From Macrostomum hystrix (taxonomy: Eukaryota; Platyhelminthes; Macrostomidae), in NCBI GenBank assembly GCA_950097015.1, contig CATNEN010000037.1, forward strand, positions 4,059,501 to 4,123,500: 64,000 nt of DNA, in the 5' to 3' direction. A program made the translations under genes and the position numbers. Positions 60,701 through 64,000 of the stretch are shown here, piece after piece. Position 1 is the first letter of the stretch. Each line of letters starts with the position of its first letter. The notes beneath the pieces are model-generated. The model was not told the DNA's origin and did not search any database. It was given only the letters and a program-made list of their open reading frames with translations.

Positions 60701-63576
60701 AGGCCGTTCAACAGTGGTGTACACCTAGGGATAAGAAGCAGCTTCTCTCCTTCCTGGGATTTGCCAATTATTACAGGAAGTTTGTCCCTAGATTCTCCAT
60801 CATAGCCACGCCTCTGTATGCCCTAGCCAAGAGCTCTGAGAAATTTGTTTGGCGCCAAGTGCACGAGGCCGCTTTCCAAGAACTAAAGTCCAGCCTATGT
60901 AATCCACCAGTGCTGAGATACCCAGACCTGAGTCCCACAGCGGGCACCTTTGTTCTAGACTGCGACAGCTCCCTTGACGGTGTGGGAGCAGTCCTTTCCC
61001 AACTAGATGGGAACGACGTAGAACAAGTGATTGCCTACGCTTCTAAAAAATTCACCAGCGCGCAGCGAAACTATTGCGCCACCTTGAGGGAGCTCCTAGG
61101 TCTGGTTCTCATGTTAGAGCAGTTCAGGACTTACTTACTTGACCGGGAGTTCCTAGTGCGAACAGATGCGATTGCTCTGAAGTGGTTACACTCGAAAAAA
61201 CACGCAACCGGAATGCTCGCCCAATGGTTGGTCACACTAGAGCCTTACACCTTCAAGGTAGACCAGACTCCACTGGAGAGAATAGCGGAGTACGATTTTA
61301 AAATCTCCCACAGAGCCGGGGAATCCCACGTTAATGCGGATGTTTTGAGTCGCAACCCGAAGTTCAGAGCAGACCATTTCGACTGCCCAACCTGTAGCCT
61401 GATCCCAGAATTTATATCCAAGTTCCAGAAGGAAAAAAAACCAGCGCCATCGGATGTTAGTGAGGTCAAAATCAGCCGTATGTGTGTCAGTACTCAGACT
61501 CTAGTCACAACTGGCTGTCAGACCACCGAGCTGATATTCGACTCAGCGATTCAGCTTCAAAATGAGCCGGTTGCAGACTTAGCAGCTCAGACTGACCTCC
61601 AACGGGTCCCTGAGATCCCTGAGCCTAATCAAGCTAGCAAGCGCCCAGTCATCCCAACCTCGTCTGCAGGTACTCAGGTAGACACCAAACCTAAACCGGA
61701 AACACCGCCATCAGCCGCAGCACATGCTGTGCAAGTCCAGGTCTCGGATAGGTCCACGATCGCAGACGAAGTTCTAGACCCAGGCAGTGATAACGAAGAT
61801 GAGGCGGGGGCTGAACAGAGAGAAAGAGAATGGGCCCGTAGTGCTCAGGATTCGAACATTGATCTTGTTTTCCTGAGAGATGCTGTAGCTGGAAAGGTAG
61901 AGAGGTTGTCTAAGCAGGAGCTCCAAGGTTGCAGTCGTGAGCTCAGAGCCTTATGGGCTATGTTTGACGAACTGTCTGTTGAGGACGATCTGCTGCTTCG
62001 GAACAAGCCAGCCAAGAAAAGGAAGCCCGCTGCCAAGCTTACGGTCATCCCTGAGTCTGCGAATGTAGATGAGCTAGTGACCAACTACCACAGAGCCGTT
62101 AATCACTCGGGGATAAACAAGACTTTAGGAGTGGTAAAAAAGAACTTTCAAATCTCGAACCTAGAAACTATAGTCAAGGGAGTCGTAGCTAGCTGTGAGA
62201 TTTGCGCTAGGACTAAGAAATGCAAGCGAAAGAACAAAGCTCCGATGCAGCCAACTCTAGCCGGGTACCCGAACCAGGTCGTGCATGTAGACCATTGCGG
62301 ACCGTTCCCTGAACAGGAAGGCTACCGGTATCTGCTTGTAATGATTGACAGATTCACCGGATTTGTGGAAATTGTCCCTGTGAAAGACGTAACTGCCGAG
62401 ACAACCGCGGCAGCAATCCTGACAGAGTGGATTGTTCGCTACGGTGCTATGGAGCAAATGGTCTCGGACAATGGCACAGCATTCATAAATAACATTGTTG
62501 CAGAGCTGACCCGCTTGCTAGAGATAGATACCGTTAGAATCACTGCTCGCCGCCCCCAGGCCAACGGGAAGGTGGAACGCAACATCCAGACTATTAAGAG
62601 TCAAATTCGAGCAGTCTGTGCTGAGAGGCATGTGACTTGGCCCTTTGCCGCTAGGTGTGTAGGAATGAGCATCCGCTCTCTAGAATCCGAATCGACAGGC
62701 ATGACACCTGCTAAGCTTTTTCTGGGCCGTGAATTTCAAATGCCCCTAGACCTGATGTACAACCCACCAAGGCAAGATTGCTATGACCCGGACAGTTACG
62801 CGCACCGACTCCACCGAACTCTTGTCGAAACCTCTGCCACCGCACGGGCTGTTAGGAAGAAGGCACAGGCTAGGCAGAAGCGTTACTATGACAGATCGGT
62901 TTATAAGTCAAGCTACGAGGTTGGAGAGCTAGTGTGGGTTCTAAACCCCGACCACAAGGGCCTCGACCCAGCTGTTTGGTTTGGTCCGTACAAGGTTATT
63001 CAGAAGGTCTCTGAGAGAAACTATAGGTTGATTCCAGAGTTTTCGCGAGAGAATCCGTTCAGAGTACCGAATCCTAGTCACAACATCTATAACGTAGACC
63101 GGATGAAGAGGTGCATCCGCCAGCCAAACTATCAGGATGTGGTTGATAGATTTAGATTAGACACCGTAGCAAGGATGCCACGCTCATCTAAGCTAGGACA
63201 AGGAGATCTGGATTTCCGAACCAGACTTGGTCACTGTCCCACCTGCGGGTCAGAAGAGCCGCTCTTTTCCGAGAAGCCAATCGTCATCAATCACACAGCC
63301 AGTCGAACAGCCAATCACACAGCCAGTTCAACAGCCAATCACACAGCCAGTTCAACAGCCAATCACACAGCCAGTTCAACAGCCAATCACACAGCCAGTT
63401 CAACAGCCAATCACACAGCCAGTTCAACAGCCAATCACACAGACAGTTCAACAGCCAATCACACAGCCAGTCGAACAGCCAATCACACAGCCAGTTCAAC
63501 AGCCAATCACACAGCCAGTTCAACAGCCAATCAAAACACTGCCAGTGGAACAGCCAAATGCTCAACCAGTCACTAA
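57736..63576 (+). CDS. Gag-Pol polyprotein of a Ty3/Gypsy retrotransposon
   Basis: A 1946-codon open frame encodes the replication proteins of the element. Domain order with rough residues: Gag capsid-like region 90-260; CCHC zinc knuckle CFRCSETGHLIAEC 318-331; a cold-shock-like domain about 370-440 (GVVTHW, SYGFI, SVFAHLS); an aspartic protease around LLDPGANASL (Asp475, with Pro where Thr/Ser is usual); reverse transcriptase with YLDD at 925-928; RNase H starting near Asp1075 (LDCDSS); a linker of about 220 residues; an integrase HHCC finger near 1450-1490; catalytic Asp1519, Asp1578 and Glu1614 (D,D-35-E); and a GPY/F-type module (WFGPYKV) near 1749. Domain order RT-RNaseH-IN places it in Ty3/Gypsy. 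Gag and Pol are fused in one frame without a stop or visible frameshift between them. The start is the first ATG before the Gag domain. No envelope frame was seen. Confidence 0.93.
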   Translation: MSGVNSDTDQVNQSGAALSGQGPEENIGHGPGTAGGAEVEMEGGEQPERETSLGDLARTLAQIRDNTSTSSRIPKSSPRLRPPVAYTPKTKFDIWWTQFRLFLEANEIMPEHRTAVLLSSLSPECQEFFYNYRLHEKSFDEAVKSLRSRYGKPTHVDKYYIELTSAQQLSSESIQEYFDRLIGLANAADMSRSEYEPLVRTRFCYGLADKTIAEKLINMLHEAPRASLERLLARARDTDQTRQLLKLTEQPKVRSVEADEIRALKARIAELEKKQSGPQQSTQKPTNSNSGGHRHNFQSQKSPQDYSSHARMSGALPKCFRCSETGHLIAECPYPREPGTGAPPSKFRTPQPFREPKSFKPNASSRPPREKGVVTHWKDSYGFIQSSQIGDSVFAHLSQLVQPLLDLALSHQLVGTNVTFSRVTDAGKSRDKAISVTATSTDPKCAEVSSDLPSYKAGFYVQVEIGETKTVALLDPGANASLICPKMRDKLLEADPINNVFTPARTQRTATGFNGASSQILGKLQCEVSLGKLKQQHIFLVIEGQLSEILLGLDFCGNFQIVMDMACDRVTCAGEYVPIFRGTNAICSVNRVVAACDTVLPPRSETLIPARAIDAESSSYGVVSARLFDPDPSIIVANSLDQVSPTSHVLVRVLNSGEDEVRIAKGEEVASFKKLGADESVVSTRLSESDFSIDNESALNDKLCKLPYPDPGTAKWLLDQFHLQERNLTQEQLDTTVKMLNYFLSQISKSEADIGRTPLHELSIELKDPKCRPISQPSRRTTPAQKEFLDKYIAQLLNQGVVEECDSEWASPIVLVKKKDGTWRLCVDYRALNKHIKPCSFPLPLIDESFDSLAGSAVFSSLDLTSAYWQVGIREADRDLTAFSCPQGTFRWTVVPYGIKTAPASFARLMHRVFRPLLLRVSLIYLDDVIIKARNNDEMISHLALVFWQLRKANLKIRPSKCKLFKDKLKFLGFIVSSKGIEADPTKTEAVQQWCTPRDKKQLLSFLGFANYYRKFVPRFSIIATPLYALAKSSEKFVWRQVHEAAFQELKSSLCNPPVLRYPDLSPTAGTFVLDCDSSLDGVGAVLSQLDGNDVEQVIAYASKKFTSAQRNYCATLRELLGLVLMLEQFRTYLLDREFLVRTDAIALKWLHSKKHATGMLAQWLVTLEPYTFKVDQTPLERIAEYDFKISHRAGESHVNADVLSRNPKFRADHFDCPTCSLIPEFISKFQKEKKPAPSDVSEVKISRMCVSTQTLVTTGCQTTELIFDSAIQLQNEPVADLAAQTDLQRVPEIPEPNQASKRPVIPTSSAGTQVDTKPKPETPPSAAAHAVQVQVSDRSTIADEVLDPGSDNEDEAGAEQREREWARSAQDSNIDLVFLRDAVAGKVERLSKQELQGCSRELRALWAMFDELSVEDDLLLRNKPAKKRKPAAKLTVIPESANVDELVTNYHRAVNHSGINKTLGVVKKNFQISNLETIVKGVVASCEICARTKKCKRKNKAPMQPTLAGYPNQVVHVDHCGPFPEQEGYRYLLVMIDRFTGFVEIVPVKDVTAETTAAAILTEWIVRYGAMEQMVSDNGTAFINNIVAELTRLLEIDTVRITARRPQANGKVERNIQTIKSQIRAVCAERHVTWPFAARCVGMSIRSLESESTGMTPAKLFLGREFQMPLDLMYNPPRQDCYDPDSYAHRLHRTLVETSATARAVRKKAQARQKRYYDRSVYKSSYEVGELVWVLNPDHKGLDPAVWFGPYKVIQKVSERNYRLIPEFSRENPFRVPNPSHNIYNVDRMKRCIRQPNYQDVVDRFRLDTVARMPRSSKLGQGDLDFRTRLGHCPTCGSEEPLFSEKPIVINHTASRTANHTASSTANHTASSTANHTASSTANHTASSTANHTASSTANHTDSSTANHTASRTANHTASSTANHTASSTANQNTASGTAKCSTSH

Positions 63577-63901
63577 ACCAGAGTCACCACCCGAGGTGCA
63601 ACCTGAACAAGCACCACAAGCAGTAAACATTGTCAATAATGAACAGGTGCCAGACATCGGTGCTGAAGTTGAAGTCACAGCAGAGCCAAATCCAGATCCT
63701 CAGGCAACACCAATACCAAATATGCCACCAGAACCACAACCACAAATAGAACACGAGCACGAACATGAACACGAATACGATCAGACAGACCATGCACAGA
63801 GACCAGCTTGCACTGTTACGAGGTCCGGCCGGCAAGTAAGGCCGCCGGTCAGATTCCTTTCCACGCTGGTCAATCTGTTCAGGAGAGGTAGCGAGAGCTA
63901 A
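63280..63901 (+). CDS. 3' Gypsy frame: repeat region and pol C-terminal tail, shifted frame
   Basis: An open frame (63227-63901 in total) one base out of phase with Gag-Pol. Across the 24-bp repeat it encodes Gln/Pro-rich ITQPVQQP units, then an acidic His/Glu stretch, then TRSGRQVRPPVRF near its end. That last motif is what normally closes Gypsy integrase tails, so this is likely the original end of Pol, separated from it by a 1-base shift somewhere between 63227 and 63576. It could also be reached by ribosomal frameshifting, or be an unrelated accessory frame. Confidence 0.55.
63288..63535. repeat. 24-bp tandem repeat inside the retrotransposon
   Basis: About ten copies of AATCACACAGCCAGTTCAAC plus AGCC. 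The 24-bp period keeps two plus frames open (NHTASSTA and ITQPVQQP) at once. It lies where the Gag-Pol frame ends and the alternative frame carries on. Confidence 0.96.
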
Positions 63902-64000
63902 GGTGTAGTCGTGTCGTATGCTGCCTGTGTTCTGTGTGCCTGTTAGCTTTTCTTTAATAGCTTTCGCCAATCTTTTCATTTTGTCATTAGTTTAGTATCT

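Larger units (their letters stand above)
56260..64000 (+). mobile_element. Ty3/Gypsy LTR retrotransposon, 3' LTR outside the window
   Basis: Element with gag and pol in one frame (57736-63576) and a further 3' frame to 63901. The left boundary is approximate: TGTTAGGG at 56269 and a TATATATTTATAAT box near 56296 look like the start of a 5' LTR. A long leader of about 1 kb follows, containing TTGGAGGACCCACCG at about 56660, a word I associate with Gypsy internal starts. The 100 bp after the last stop do not match the 5' region, so the 3' LTR presumably starts beyond 64000 and LTR identity, age and target-site duplication cannot be judged. The intact 1946-codon frame suggests a young insertion. 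Confidence 0.85.

Overview
The window is eukaryotic, not bacterial. Its genes are split by GT-AG introns whose reading frames join exactly. There are no ribosome binding sites or operons. Noncoding DNA is dominated by more than 25 unrelated tandem-repeat arrays, with metazoan-type transposable elements among them. The protein families (DEG/ENaC channel, aminergic GPCR, SLC7 light-chain transporter) are animal. GC-rich exons in AT-rich, array-rich DNA, plus splice acceptors a few bases before start codons (suggesting spliced-leader trans-splicing), make a free-living flatworm such as Macrostomum my best guess. That is inference with low to moderate confidence.

Layout: 1-3425 holds three minisatellites. 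3542-6179 (+) is the 3' part of a DEG/ENaC-type channel gene. 6788-7121 is a 14-bp array. 8407-8724 (-) is a small secreted protein, possibly a peptide prohormone. 9426-17290 is a run of arrays including a 4.3-kb array of a 30-bp unit. 18070-25918 (+) is a two-exon biogenic-amine-type GPCR with a 6.5-kb intron. 26467-34050 is four more large arrays. 35048-35800 (-) is a two-exon gene for a probable membrane-anchored protein. 38096-44937 (-) is a seven-exon SLC7 amino-acid transporter predicted at 500 residues. 44940-47830 is AT-rich and empty. 47830-49550 is a decayed P-element/THAP9-type transposase. 50265-54003 (+) is a four-exon ankyrin-like gene predicted at 455 residues. 56260-64000 is a Ty3/Gypsy LTR retrotransposon, with its 3' LTR outside the window.

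The host genes share no evident pathway; they look like independent neurons/epithelium-type genes. The most distinctive property is shared architecture: 10 of the 14 complete introns I could reconstruct contain or are nearly filled by a tandem array private to that intron, and in the GPCR the repeated unit contains the 5' splice-site sequence itself. The retrotransposon carries a cold-shock-like domain between its zinc knuckle and protease. Many very long open frames in the window are artefacts of arrays whose unit length is a multiple of three.

All exon joins were worked out by hand from splice consensus, phase and family similarity. No transcript data or database search was available.
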